Shown: in pieces, positions 17,698 to 26,849 of the stretch
How positions within the stretch are numbered: the stretch's first letter is position 1
Layout of the letters: the number at the start of each line of letters is the position of its first letter
Assembly (NCBI RefSeq): GCF_009827435.1
Contig: NZ_WTYM01000046.1
Coordinates: 1-64,000 of the forward strand
Direction of reading: 5' to 3'
Source: Croceibacterium salegens
GTDB lineage: Bacteria; Pseudomonadota; Alphaproteobacteria; Sphingomonadales; Sphingomonadaceae
DNA: 64,000 nt
The notes under the pieces: model-generated
What the model saw: only the letters and a program-made list of their open reading frames with translations
Databases searched by the model: none
What the model was told of the DNA's origin: nothing
Position numbers and translations under genes: made by a program

Positions 17698-18501
17698 GTG
17701 ACCCGCAGGACGATCACCGGCTTTTCCAACCCCACCGTCAAGGCCCTGCGTGCCCTGCGCGACAAGAAGCACCGCAAGCGCGAGGGGCTGTTCCTGGCCG
17801 AAGGGCTGCGCCTGCTCACCGATGCCCGCGAATGCCGCCGCCTGCCGCAGTCGCTGGTCATGGCCGAGGGTCGCGACCCGCACCCGCTGCTCGCCGCGCT
17901 CGAAGCGGAGGTCGAGGCGGCCGGCGGCGAGATCATCGAGACTTCGCCGGACATCCTTTCCAAGATCACCGGTAAGGACAATCCGCAGGCCGTCCTGGGG
18001 GTGTTCGCAGAGTGGAACACCGCGATTGAAGCGCTTGATCGACACGGTTCCCCGATCTGGCTGGTCGCCCAGGCGCTGCGCGATCCGGGCAATCTCGGCA
18101 CGATGCTGCGTACCGGCGATGCCGTCGGCGCGGGCGGGCTGATCCTGATCGACGACTGCGCCGATCCCTTCTCGGCCGAGGCGGTACGCGCCAGCATGGG
18201 CGCGGTGTTCACCCAGGCCATCGCAAAGGCGACGTGGGAGGAGTTCCTGCCGTGGCTACGTGCCGGCGACGGCCAACTGGTCGCTGCGTCGCTACGGGAG
18301 GCCGTGCCCTATTGCGGCGCGCCCTATGCCGCGCCCTGCTTCATCCTCGTCGGCAATGAGTCGCGCGGCCTTCCCGAAGATTACGAGGCGGCCTGCGACC
18401 TGCGCGTGACGATGCCGATGAGGGGCCGCGCCGACAGCCTCAATGCGGCCGTAGCGGCAGCGGTCCTCGCCTACGAAGTGCTCGCTGAACTGGAGGGCTG
18501 A
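17698..18501 (+). CDS. TrmH/SpoU-family RNA 2'-O-methyltransferase
   Basis: 267 aa. N-terminal substrate-binding part (KKHRKREGLFLAEGLRLL), then the SPOUT knot motifs: LVAQALRDPGNLGTMLRTGDAVG, PCFILVGNESRGLPED and ITMP-like VTMPMRGRADSLNAAVAAAV. These enzymes methylate the ribose of tRNA or rRNA; which nucleotide is not evident. GTG start at 17698 behind TAGGGGTGAAGC. Its stop abuts the lipoprotein stop as TGATCA. Confidence 0.88.
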   Translation: MTRRTITGFSNPTVKALRALRDKKHRKREGLFLAEGLRLLTDARECRRLPQSLVMAEGRDPHPLLAALEAEVEAAGGEIIETSPDILSKITGKDNPQAVLGVFAEWNTAIEALDRHGSPIWLVAQALRDPGNLGTMLRTGDAVGAGGLILIDDCADPFSAEAVRASMGAVFTQAIAKATWEEFLPWLRAGDGQLVAASLREAVPYCGAPYAAPCFILVGNESRGLPEDYEAACDLRVTMPMRGRADSLNAAVAAAVLAYEVLAELEG

Positions 18502-19209
18502 TCAGTCCCCGGCGACAAGGCTGACGATGCGCCAGCTGCCGTTCCGCGAAGCAGCGCTGAGGCGATAGTCGACAAGGCTGCGCAGCTTGTCGGTGAGGAT
18601 AAAGCCGCTCTTGCCGTCGCGGGAAGTGACCTGCTGATAGCGGTCGTCGGGCCGCAGCGCGTCGATCGTCACGACGTCCCAAGAGATTTCCTCCAGCACC
18701 GCGCTATCGGCTTGGGGAGACTCGCGTAGCGGAACCTTTTCGCCCGTCACCAGCATCCCGCTGTAGGGGTCCACCCCGTCGATCGGCTGGTCGAAATACC
18801 ACGGAATGGTCAGACCGCCCTGTGCATTGGCCGAGCAGCCGAGCGTAAGAAGTTCGTCAAGCTCGTCCCACAGGTTCCATTCCTTGCCGGTCAGGCGCTT
18901 GCGCAGTTCTTCGCGGCCTGTACCGCCGCCAAAATCGAGCTTCACGTCTTCCGCCGCGAGCGCGGCCAGTCCATCGGCGTCGCGCGCTTGTACGGCGACG
19001 GCAAGATCCTGGCGAAAGGTGTCGGCACCCTTGAGATCGCTACAGGTATCGCGAGGCGCATAGCGGCCCTCGGCCAGCTTTTCGTCAACCGGCTGCTCGG
19101 CCCCGACCAGCTGCCCCGCGCTCTCCACGAGGTTGTCCGCCGGCGCATCCTCGCGCTGGCAGCCAGCCAATAGCAGGACCAACGGCAGGGCCGCGACTAG
19201 AGCCTTCAT
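18502..19209 (-). CDS. Exported lipoprotein with SH3-like C-terminal domain
   Basis: 235 aa. Lipoprotein signal peptide with lipobox LLAGC (Cys17). The middle is a helical region with LTLGCSANAQGGLTIPWY; the end (MLVTGEKVPLRESPQADSAVLEEISWDVVTI...KSGFILTDKLRSL) has the pattern of a bacterial SH3 domain. Function unknown. The ATG overlaps the rmuC stop (ATGA at 19206-19209), so it is co-translated with rmuC. Confidence 0.72.
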   Translation of the reverse strand: MKALVAALPLVLLLAGCQREDAPADNLVESAGQLVGAEQPVDEKLAEGRYAPRDTCSDLKGADTFRQDLAVAVQARDADGLAALAAEDVKLDFGGGTGREELRKRLTGKEWNLWDELDELLTLGCSANAQGGLTIPWYFDQPIDGVDPYSGMLVTGEKVPLRESPQADSAVLEEISWDVVTIDALRPDDRYQQVTSRDGKSGFILTDKLRSLVDYRLSAASRNGSWRIVSLVAGD

Positions 19210-20555
19210 GCGCCTTCGTTTGCCTCTTCCCTTGTCCCGTCGCCGCCCGGGAGGGGCAGCGCCGAGGTCTCCATGTCGCCCGATGTATAGCGTGGAGCGC
19301 TTTCGACAAGGGGAACTTCCTCGATCTCGCGCTTGCCGACTTCGATGCCCTTCTCGGCCAGTCGCTTGCCGGAAGAGAGGACGTTGCGCTCGAAGCTGCC
19401 GACGAACTTGTTGTAGTTGTTGACCGCGGTTTCCAATCCGCCCCCGACGCGCTTGAGATGTTCAGCGGCAACGGCGAGGCGCTCGTAGAGTTCCGCACCC
19501 ATGCGGCCGATCTCCTGCGCCTCGCGGGCGAGCGAGTCCTGCCGCCAGACCTGCGCCACGGTGCGGGCAATCGCGACGAGGTTGGTCGGGGTCGCCAGCA
19601 GCACGCGCTTTTCGAAAGCGAAGTCCCACAATTCGGGATCGGCCTCGAGCGCGGCGGCGACGAAATGCTCGCCGGGCACGAACATTACCACGTAGTCGGG
19701 CGCTTCCTCGAACTGGCTCTGGTAGCTCTTCGCGCCAAGCTGCTGGACGTGGTTGCGCATCGACTTGGCGTGCAGGTCGAGCTGGCGCTTGCGCTCCTCG
19801 TCGTTGTCCGCCTCGAACGCCGCCTGGTAGGCGTTGAGCGAGACCTTGGAATCGATCACCAGCTTCTTCTGGCCGGGCACGTTGACGATCGCGTCGGGCC
19901 GCAACCGGCCGTCCTCGGTGTCCATCGAGTGCTCGAGGTGGAAATCGGTGTGCTCGGCCAGCCCGCACTGTTCGAGCAGGTTCTGCAGCGCCCGTTCGCC
20001 CCAGCGGCCACGCGCCTTGGGGGCGTTGGTGAGCGAGTTGCCGAGCCGCTGCGCCTCGCGCCGGACCTGCTCCTGACCTTCGCGCATCGAGGCGATGAGG
20101 CCGGTCAGTTCGCCAAAGGCGGAGACACGCTTCTGTTCAAGCCCGGTCACGTGATCTTCGTAGGACTTGAGCCGCTCGTGCACCGGTTGGAGCAGCGCCT
20201 TGACCGCTTCCTTGCTGGCCGTTTCGGCATGGCCGAAGCGCTCGCTTGCGGCCTTGAGGAATTGCTCCTGCGCCTTCGACAGCACCTCGCCGCCGGTCGC
20301 CTTGAATTGCGCCAGCAGGTCCTCGCGCGCGTCTTTCAGCGCGGCGATCTGCTTGTCGAAGTTCTCGGCATTGGCCTTGAGCGTCGCGATCTCGATCTGC
20401 GCTGCGCCCAGCTCCGCCGCTGCGGCCTTGAACTCTTCCTCGCGCTTGGCGAGGTCGGCCTTGAGCCCGGCAGCCGGGCGGTTGCCGAGGAACCAGCCCG
20501 CGCCAAGTCCGATGACCAATGCAACAACAATGAAGGCGGCGACGGTTGTGTCCAT
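19206..20555 (-). CDS. rmuC: DNA recombination protein RmuC
   Basis: 449 aa. N-terminal membrane anchor (VAAFIVVALVIGLGAGWFLGN), a long coiled coil (about 30-170) and the nuclease-like RmuC domain with GRWGERALQNLLEQCGL, RPDAIVNVPGQKKLVIDSKVSLNAY and VVMFVPGEHFVAAAL. RmuC limits inversions at short repeats. Start at 20555 is chosen so the membrane helix is at the N-terminus. Confidence 0.9.
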   Translation of the reverse strand: MDTTVAAFIVVALVIGLGAGWFLGNRPAAGLKADLAKREEEFKAAAAELGAAQIEIATLKANAENFDKQIAALKDAREDLLAQFKATGGEVLSKAQEQFLKAASERFGHAETASKEAVKALLQPVHERLKSYEDHVTGLEQKRVSAFGELTGLIASMREGQEQVRREAQRLGNSLTNAPKARGRWGERALQNLLEQCGLAEHTDFHLEHSMDTEDGRLRPDAIVNVPGQKKLVIDSKVSLNAYQAAFEADNDEERKRQLDLHAKSMRNHVQQLGAKSYQSQFEEAPDYVVMFVPGEHFVAAALEADPELWDFAFEKRVLLATPTNLVAIARTVAQVWRQDSLAREAQEIGRMGAELYERLAVAAEHLKRVGGGLETAVNNYNKFVGSFERNVLSSGKRLAEKGIEVGKREIEEVPLVESAPRYTSGDMETSALPLPGGDGTREEANEGA

Positions 20556-20702
20556 GTTTTTGACCCGGAGAGTATGGGAACAGAGAGCGAACTTAGGGCC
20601 CGGCCTTAAGCGACACAAGCCTGTGGGTCACGCTATGCCCAACCCCGCTGCCTTCCACCGGCCAGAAATCCCCTTGAGATTCGCTCCTCCGATTGTATGG
20701 GT

Positions 20703-20741
20703 CACTTACAATTTCGGATTTGCGAATTTTTCGCGTAAGTG
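20703..20741. promoter_or_regulatory. Inverted repeat upstream of fhs
   Basis: CACTTAC (20703-20709) and GTAAGTG (20735-20741) pair perfectly; inside them AATTTCG and CGAATTT pair in 6 of 7 positions. The structure ends 41 bp before the fhs start, in the leader or promoter. It could be an operator or a leader hairpin; I recognise no known riboswitch class. Confidence 0.35.
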
Positions 20742-20781
20742 AACGAAAACGAATCAGACGCCGGAAGAGGATTACCCGCCG

Positions 20782-22443
20782 ATGCCCACCGATATCGAAA
20801 TCGCCCGCCAGGCGACCCTGAAGCCGATTACCGAGGTTGCCGCCGCTTCCGGCGTCCCCGACGAGGCGCTCATTCCCTACGGTAAGTACAAGGCGAAGAT
20901 CGATCGTGACGCGCTGCCCCCGGCGGCGGCTCCGGGCAAGCTGATCCTCGTCACCGCGATCAACCCGACCCCGGCCGGCGAAGGCAAGACGACCACTTCG
21001 GTCGGCCTGTCCGACGCGCTCCACCGCATCGGCAAGAAGACCCTGCTGTGCCTGCGCGAGCCGAGCCTCGGCCCGTGCTTCGGCGTCAAGGGCGGCGGCG
21101 CCGGCGGCGGCAAGTCGCAGGTCATGCCGATGGACGAGATCAACCTCCACTTCACCGGCGACTTCCACGCGATCACCAGCGCGCACAACCTGCTCAGCGC
21201 GATGATCGACAACCACATCTACTGGGGCAATGCCCTGGAGATCGACCTGCGCCGCGTCACCTGGCGCCGCGTGCTCGACATGAACGACCGTGCGCTGCGC
21301 CAGATCGTCGGCCCGCTCGGCGGCGTCTCCAACGGCTTCCCGCGCGAAACCGGCTTCGACATCACCGTCGCCTCGGAAATCATGGCGATCCTGTGTCTCG
21401 CCTCCGACCTCAAGGACCTGCAGAAGCGCCTCGGCGACATCATCATCGGCTATCGCCGCGACAAGACCCCGGCGTTCTGTCGCGACGTCAAGGCCGACGG
21501 TTCGATGACCGTCCTGCTCAAGGACGCGATCATGCCGAACCTGGTGCAGACGCTGGAGAACAATCCGGCGTTCTTGCACGGCGGCCCGTTCGCCAACATC
21601 GCCCACGGCTGCAATTCGGTGATCGCCACCAAGACGGCGCTGGCCATGGCCGACTACGTCGTCACCGAAGCCGGCTTCGGCGCCGATCTCGGGGCCGAGA
21701 AGTTCATGGACGTGAAGTGCCGCATCGCCGGCCTCAAGCCCGACGCCATCGTCCTCGTCGCCACCGTGCGCGCGCTCAAGATGAACGGCGGCGTGGCCAA
21801 GAAGGACCTCACCGAACCGAACGTCGATGCGGTCCGCAAGGGCGCGGTCAACCTCGAACGCCACATCGAGAACCTCAACAAATTCGGCATCAACCCGACT
21901 GTGGCCATCAACCACTTCTACCTCGACACCGACGAGGAAATCGCGGTGATTCAGGAGATGGCGAGCAAGTTCGGCACCGACGCCGTGATCTGCAAGCACT
22001 GGGCCGATGGCGGCGCGGGTGCCGAGGAACTGGCGAAGATCGTCGCCGCCAAGGCCGACAAGGGCGCCGACTTCAAGCCGCTCTACCCCGATGAGATGCC
22101 GCTGGCAGACAAGATCGAAACGGTCGCCAGGGAAATCTACCGCGCCGAGAGCGTGACGATGTCCCCGGCGGTGAAGAGCCAGCTCAAGCAGTGGGAAGAA
22201 ATGGGCTACGGCAACTTCCCGGTCTGCATGGCCAAGACGCAGTACTCGTTCTCGACCGACCCGACCGCGCTCGGCGCCCCGACCGGATTCGACGTGACCA
22301 TCCGCGAAGTTCGACTGAGCGCTGGTGCCGGTTTCGTGGTCGCCATCGCCGGCGACATCATGACGATGCCGGGCCTGCCCAAGGTCCCGAGCGCCGAGGC
22401 GATCTACCTCGACGAGAACGGACAGATCGAAGGTCTGTTCTGA
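20782..22443 (+). CDS. fhs: Formate-tetrahydrofolate ligase
   Basis: 553 aa. ATP-dependent formation of 10-formyl-THF from formate. P-loop [35 protein letters not shown], and [13 protein letters not shown] near the end are family signatures, and the length is normal. It feeds one-carbon units to purine and formyl-Met-tRNA synthesis (fmt lies at 53923). GGAAGAGGA precedes the ATG. A GC-rich hairpin follows at 22449. Confidence 0.95.
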   Translation: MPTDIEIARQATLKPITEVAAASGVPDEALIPYGKYKAKIDRDALPPAAAPGKLILVTAINPTPAGEGKTTTSVGLSDALHRIGKKTLLCLREPSLGPCFGVKGGGAGGGKSQVMPMDEINLHFTGDFHAITSAHNLLSAMIDNHIYWGNALEIDLRRVTWRRVLDMNDRALRQIVGPLGGVSNGFPRETGFDITVASEIMAILCLASDLKDLQKRLGDIIIGYRRDKTPAFCRDVKADGSMTVLLKDAIMPNLVQTLENNPAFLHGGPFANIAHGCNSVIATKTALAMADYVVTEAGFGADLGAEKFMDVKCRIAGLKPDAIVLVATVRALKMNGGVAKKDLTEPNVDAVRKGAVNLERHIENLNKFGINPTVAINHFYLDTDEEIAVIQEMASKFGTDAVICKHWADGGAGAEELAKIVAAKADKGADFKPLYPDEMPLADKIETVAREIYRAESVTMSPAVKSQLKQWEEMGYGNFPVCMAKTQYSFSTDPTALGAPTGFDVTIREVRLSAGAGFVVAIAGDIMTMPGLPKVPSAEAIYLDENGQIEGLF

Positions 22444-22448
22444 CCTGT

Positions 22449-22470
22449 GGCGGCCGCTCCGGCGGCCGCC
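22449..22470 (+). terminator. GC-rich hairpin after fhs
   Basis: GGCGGCCG and CGGCCGCC form an 8-bp perfect stem 6 bp after the fhs stop. There is no T-run, so intrinsic termination is uncertain. Confidence 0.4.
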
Positions 22471-22534
22471 CGTTCAAATCGGTTCGAAATCGTTGTATGA
22501 CGCCGAACATTCCTTTCGGAAGGGAGTGCTCGTC

Positions 22535-23026
22535 ATGCGCATGCTCACCATAACCGCGAACTGCATCGCGCTGGCTGCAATAGTGGCCGGCGGCAGCGCT
22601 CAGGCCGGCGACCGTGTCAGGCCCGACGCCAGGACGAGCTGGGGCAAGGCCGGGGTCTCGCTCGAACAGTACTGGATCGATTCGAGCACGTGCGGTCACG
22701 AGGCGGCAGCTACCGACTTGTCGGACTCCAAGCCGGCAAAAGCCCTGATCTACGCTTCCCGCATACTCGACAATACCAACGATGCCGTGGCGATCGGCTC
22801 TGTTCAGCAGCTCGTTTCGCCGGAAATCCAGTGGAACCGCGCTGCGACGCTCCTGAAGGACGCGCTCGAAATGTGCCTCGCCGATCGCGGCTACCGGCAA
22901 TTCAGGCTAACCAGGGAACAGGCCCGGCATCTGAACATGTTCGACAAGGGCAGCATCGAGAGGCGCAAGTACCTGCACAGCCTGGCGAGCGATCCAATGG
23001 TGCTCGAGGACCAGGCTTACGGCTGA
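22535..23026 (+). CDS. Exported hypothetical protein
   Basis: 163 aa with a signal peptide (MRMLTITANCIALAAIVAGGSAQAGD). The mature part has two cysteines (STCGHEA, EMCLADRGYRQFRLT), a pattern like small periplasmic proteins in which the C-terminal CLADRGY motif is recurrent. The ATG at 22535 follows GGAAGGGAG and puts the hydrophobic core at the N-terminus. No function assigned. Confidence 0.6.
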   Translation: MRMLTITANCIALAAIVAGGSAQAGDRVRPDARTSWGKAGVSLEQYWIDSSTCGHEAAATDLSDSKPAKALIYASRILDNTNDAVAIGSVQQLVSPEIQWNRAATLLKDALEMCLADRGYRQFRLTREQARHLNMFDKGSIERRKYLHSLASDPMVLEDQAYG

Positions 23027-23112
23027 TTGGCCGTTTCTTAACCATCTTCGCCTAGTGCCGGTAAGCCGTCCATCATTCGGGGGCGAGCGGAGCTGGATGA
23101 GCGAAACGGCCT

Positions 23113-23580
23113 GTGTCTGTAGAAAACTTCGACCACTCGTGTGACCGCCTGTCGGCCATCGTCGACAAGGCGCTTTACGATCGCCTCGCATGGGAGCGGA
23201 ACGTCGGGCCCAAGCTCGAACGACTGGTCGGGCTGCTCAAGGGCGCATTTGCAGCTCGCGAGGAATTCGAACTGAGCGAAGAAGGCGCGACCCGCGACAT
23301 CAAGCGCTACGTCATCAAGGTTCACGGCAACCGCGTGCTCGCCGTTTCGGTCACGATCCACAACGGCCAGGCCGTGATGGCTGGAGGAGAGATCGAGCGC
23401 AGCCGCTTCGCCGTTGCCCACGTCGAGCCGATAACCGCCGATCCCGATGCCATTGACGAAGAATGGATGGCCCGTGCCCTCCAGTCGATCTTCGCTCGGG
23501 TAAACCCGCGCAACACAGGTGGCGAAGAAGCAGCCGATAACCAAGCCTACAACCAACACCCGCAGGCGGCTTCCGAATAG
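23113..23580 (+). CDS. Hypothetical cytosolic protein
   Basis: 155 aa from a GTG start (SVENFDHSCDRLSAIVDKALYDRLAW). No membrane segment or signal peptide. A beta-rich middle (KRYVIKVHGNRVLAVSVTIHNGQAVMAGGEIERSRF), then a polar tail (NTGGEEAADNQAYNQHPQ). I do not recognise a family. The start codon is uncertain because no good ribosome site is seen. Confidence 0.5.
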   Translation: MSVENFDHSCDRLSAIVDKALYDRLAWERNVGPKLERLVGLLKGAFAAREEFELSEEGATRDIKRYVIKVHGNRVLAVSVTIHNGQAVMAGGEIERSRFAVAHVEPITADPDAIDEEWMARALQSIFARVNPRNTGGEEAADNQAYNQHPQAASE

Positions 23581-23585
23581 CCGCC

Positions 23586-24464
23586 TCAGCGCACGGCGCG
23601 GAACATTCCTTCCTGTGCCACGCTGGCGACAAGGGTGCCATCCCCGGTGAAGATCTGGCCGTGGTTGAGGCCCCTCGCCCCACCTGTCCAGGGGCTTTCC
23701 ATCGCGTAGAGCAACCACTGGTCGACGCGCGCGTCGGCATGAAACCATAGCGCGTGGTCGAGGCTCGCGCCGCGCACGTCGCCGCGGGCGAAAGAAATCG
23801 GGTGCGGCAGGAGGCTCGTCGCCATCAGCCGCATGTCCGACCAGTAGGCGAGGATCGCCCGGTGCAGCAGCGGATCGTCGGGCAGCGGCGAACGCACGCG
23901 GAACCATACGTATTGCCGGGGCTCGCCCGGCTCGCGGTCGAGCAGGTCGCCCGGATTTATCGAACGAACCTCGATGGGCCGCGGGCGGAGCATGATCGGT
24001 GGCGCGTTGGGGGCGATCTCGTCCCAATGCCTCGCAAGCAGCACGTGTTCGGATTCGAGTTCGTCGGGCCCGGCCACGTCGGGCATCATCGCCGACTGGT
24101 GCTCGTAGCCGTCCTCGTGCTTGTGGAACGAGGCCGAGCAGGCGAACACCGGCTTGCCCTGCTGTGTGGCGGTCAGGCGGCGGTTGGAGAAGCTGCCGCC
24201 GTCGAACACGCGGGTGACTTCGAACTCGATTGGATAATCCTCGCTCGCCCCGCGCAGGAAGTAGGCGTGCAGCGAATGCGCCGGGCGATCCGCGTCGACC
24301 GTCTCCAGAGCCGCGACCAGAGCCTGCGCGACGACCTGTCCGCCGAACACGCGGCCTATGCCCTCGACGCGGCGCGGACCTTCGAAGCGGTCGTTGCCGA
24401 GCGGCTTGAGCGTCAGCAGTTCGAGAAGCTGGGCGACAAAGACTTCGGGCGTGGGATCGGCCAT
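23586..24464 (-). CDS. tesB: Acyl-CoA thioesterase II
   Basis: 292 aa double hot-dog enzyme that hydrolyses acyl-CoA to free acid and CoA. Motifs: GRVFGGQVVAQALVAA, HSLHAYFLRGA, a first-half SFHKHEDGYEHQ and second-half catalytic-type LDHALWFHADARVDQWLLYAMESPW and GRGLNHGQIF-like ARGLNHGQIFTGDG. Length is as expected. Confidence 0.93.
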   Translation of the reverse strand: MADPTPEVFVAQLLELLTLKPLGNDRFEGPRRVEGIGRVFGGQVVAQALVAALETVDADRPAHSLHAYFLRGASEDYPIEFEVTRVFDGGSFSNRRLTATQQGKPVFACSASFHKHEDGYEHQSAMMPDVAGPDELESEHVLLARHWDEIAPNAPPIMLRPRPIEVRSINPGDLLDREPGEPRQYVWFRVRSPLPDDPLLHRAILAYWSDMRLMATSLLPHPISFARGDVRGASLDHALWFHADARVDQWLLYAMESPWTGGARGLNHGQIFTGDGTLVASVAQEGMFRAVR

Positions 24465-24507
24465 GGGCCGGCAATGAAGCCGGGGTTCATCGCCTGCAAC
24501 TGATTTT

Positions 24508-24604
24508 CGTCATTGCGAGCGACGCGAAGCAATCCAGAGCTGCACAGTGCCGCACTGGATTGCCGCGCAACCCCGGAACAAGTCCGGGGCTATTCGCAAT
24601 GACG
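24508..24604. repeat. Dispersed inverted-ended repeat, copy 1
   Basis: 97 bp bounded by CGTCATTGCGA and TCGCAATGACG. Inside are a second inverted pair (GCAATCCAG/CTGGATTGC) and a CCCCGG/CCGGGG hairpin. Copies at 32178-32262 and 53812-53910 share this plan. Found between two co-directional genes. Confidence 0.75.
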
Positions 24605-24618
24605 AAGATTGTCTGGCT

Positions 24619-25500
24619 TCAGTCCTTCGCGCCGAGGCGGCGCAGCGCGCGCCAGGCACAGGCCTTGACGATATTGCTCTGCGGCCAGCGGCCCGGGCGG
24701 CGCGGGTTGAGTCCGCGGGCGCGCAGCCACTTGTTCATCGCTCGGGCGTCGGCCTCGGCATAGCTCCATGTCGAACGCCAGGTGATCGACAGCGAGATCG
24801 ACACGCCCGGCCCGTTCCTGACGAAGTGCGGGGCCATGACCGGCACGAAGATGGCGGCGCCCGGATTGAGCGTGAACTGCCTGCCACCGGCGAGCATGTC
24901 ATCATCCCACCTCAGCTCGCGCGCACCGCCGGTGTGATAGCCTTCATGGACATGGTCGGGGGCGAACCGCGCGTCACCCGCCGGGAACACGGTCATCTCC
25001 TTGGAACCGACCAGCTGCAGCAGGATGTTGTGCTCGGGGTCGAAGTGGTACGGCGTGACCGCGTCGGGGCTGGAGACGAATATGAAGCCCTGCATCTTGA
25101 GCATCTCGCCGGTCCGGGCGGTAATCTCTTCCTCGATCTCGCCAAGCAGCCCGTTGAGGAGCGCGGCATAGGCCGGGTCCTGCTCGATGTTCTTCAACAC
25201 ACACCAGCTCCCGCTAGTGGCGATGCGGCGGATCGTCTCGCCGATGGTCAGGCCGTTCGAGCCGGGCTTTCCGTCGACACCGATAGGCAGGTCGCCCTTG
25301 TTGTATTCGACCGACGCCTCGGGGAGCGCCTCGCCCAGCGCGGCGAGCGCATCAAGCGCCAGCAACGGGTGCTCGCGCAAGTCGTGGTGCAGCAGGTGCG
25401 GCACTTCGGGATAGTTTGCGGCGAAGGTGGCACGACTGGCGGCCGGAAAGGAATTGAGCGCCAGCGGATCGCCGGTCAGGTTGGTGTCGATAGCAGTCAT
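24619..25500 (-). CDS. Jumonji/cupin-like dioxygenase-fold protein
   Basis: 293 aa. The metal-binding pattern of the JmjC-type cupin fold is visible: PYHFDPEHNILLQLVGSKE (His-x-Asp) and VPVMAPHFVRNGPG (distal His). Such proteins are often protein or peptidyl hydroxylases, and are sometimes annotated as transcription factors in sphingomonads. Its ATG overlaps the stop of the GNAT/FemAB-like gene upstream (ATGA), implying a functional pair. Substrate unknown. Confidence 0.75.
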   Translation of the reverse strand: MTAIDTNLTGDPLALNSFPAASRATFAANYPEVPHLLHHDLREHPLLALDALAALGEALPEASVEYNKGDLPIGVDGKPGSNGLTIGETIRRIATSGSWCVLKNIEQDPAYAALLNGLLGEIEEEITARTGEMLKMQGFIFVSSPDAVTPYHFDPEHNILLQLVGSKEMTVFPAGDARFAPDHVHEGYHTGGARELRWDDDMLAGGRQFTLNPGAAIFVPVMAPHFVRNGPGVSISLSITWRSTWSYAEADARAMNKWLRARGLNPRRPGRWPQSNIVKACAWRALRRLGAKD

Positions 25501-26660
25501 TCCAGCTCTCCTGCCGGCCGCCCGGTTTCGCGGCGCGCGATAGCGCCGAACAGGGCGCGCCGCTTGGCACCGCCAATAGCCACGTTGACGCGGCCTATCG
25601 CCCGCCGCTCGGTCCACAAGTGGTCGATCATGGGGTGATCCGCGGCGGCACAACTGTCGGTCCATTCGATACCGGGCCGCTCAAGCATGGCGAGGTTCTC
25701 GCGCTGGAGCAGCACGCCGGGCGAGTAGCGGCTGTAAGCCTCGTCGAACGTGGTCTTGTAGGAATAGGCGCCCGGCGGGGTCAGGAAGCTCGCCAGCATG
25801 GCCACCGGCTTGCCGTCGATCCGCAGGCCGAGGCGTTCGAGCTTGCCGCGCGCCGCCGCGCCACTGAGCGCCTCGCGGAACAGCGCTTCCGTGCGCGGTG
25901 CGCTGGCCAGTGCGGACCCCTCCGCGCCCTTCCACCCGGCCCTTTCGAGCGCGAGGAATTCGTCGATCCAGCTTTCGAGCCCCTCGCTGTCGGTGCGGCG
26001 GCGGACCTCGAAGCGGCCCTCCTCTTCCAACCGCCGGCGCTGGCGGCGCAATTCCTTGCGCTTCTTGCCGCCCAGCGCGGCCTCGAAATAGTCCTCCGGG
26101 CTCAGGTCGGAGGCGAGCATGGCCCGCTCCTCGCGCTTGACCACCGATGCGGCGCGCACGCCGTCGCGGCAGACCTGCGTCAGTGCGTCCCACAGCGGCC
26201 CATGCAGCGGCAGGTGCGAGAGGTGCAGGAAAAGCGCCGGACCGCTGTTCTGGTCCGCCCAGGCCAGCAGCTCGCGCCAGAACGCAGCCTCGAACCCGCG
26301 CGCAACAAGCGGCGCGCCGAGAAAGCAGTTGCTGTGGATCCACGTCGACCACTGCGGAAACGGATATCGATAGTAGGCCAGGTCGCGCCGCAGCGGCATC
26401 AACCCGGCGAGCTGGCCGTCGGCCTCGAGGCACAGCAGCTTGACGCGCCCGCGTTCGTCGAACCCGCGCAGCGAGGGCAGCAGGTACCAGCTCTCGAAGA
26501 ACGGATTGGGTTCGGCTGCCCACTCGGCGAGCGCGTCCCACTGTCCTTGCTGCCCCGGATCGGCAAATTCGCTCCAGTCGCGCGCGGCCATGCGCATGGC
26601 GACAGGGCGCATCTCTGGCGGATGCGGGATGTCATCGGCGCTTGCAGGCCGTGTTGCCAT
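25497..26660 (-). CDS. FemAB/CelD-like GNAT-fold acyltransferase
   Basis: 387 aa. The C-terminal half has the CelD/BcsL-type acetyltransferase pattern: KKRKELRRQRRRLEEEGRF, FLALERAGWKGAEGSAL, ARGKLERLGLRIDGKPVAML and GAYSYKTTFDEAYSRYSPGVLLQ. Such proteins transfer acyl or aminoacyl groups onto polysaccharide or envelope substrates. It is the first gene of a two-gene operon with the jumonji-like protein. Confidence 0.78.
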   Translation of the reverse strand: MATRPASADDIPHPPEMRPVAMRMAARDWSEFADPGQQGQWDALAEWAAEPNPFFESWYLLPSLRGFDERGRVKLLCLEADGQLAGLMPLRRDLAYYRYPFPQWSTWIHSNCFLGAPLVARGFEAAFWRELLAWADQNSGPALFLHLSHLPLHGPLWDALTQVCRDGVRAASVVKREERAMLASDLSPEDYFEAALGGKKRKELRRQRRRLEEEGRFEVRRRTDSEGLESWIDEFLALERAGWKGAEGSALASAPRTEALFREALSGAAARGKLERLGLRIDGKPVAMLASFLTPPGAYSYKTTFDEAYSRYSPGVLLQRENLAMLERPGIEWTDSCAAADHPMIDHLWTERRAIGRVNVAIGGAKRRALFGAIARRETGRPAGELE

Positions 26661-26760
26661 GCTTCGGCGTTAACCTTCATGTCGGCGGCTGGGGGTGCCG
26701 TCGCCCCTGCGATACCCCGCCATGACCAAGGAAAGATTAACGTTTGGGACTGGACCCAAA

Positions 26761-26799
26761 GAAGAACCCCGCCCGGATCACTCCGGACGGGGCTCTTCT
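26761..26799 (-). terminator. Terminator downstream of hppA
   Basis: A 17-base imperfect stem (15 pairs) with GC core CCCCG...CGGGG, 50 bp past the hppA stop, followed on the minus strand by TTTGGG. The arms end in GAAGA/TCTTC, giving a T-rich exit. Confidence 0.6.
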
Positions 26800-26849
26800 T
26801 GTTGTCCTACCGCTTCGCTACTTGAGGACGAAGCGTAACCTGCTTTGCG

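Noticed and set aside
20556-20781. Known folate or SAM riboswitch in the fhs leader
   Set aside because: The inverted repeats do not show the conserved cores of the riboswitch classes I know, so only a generic hairpin is reported.
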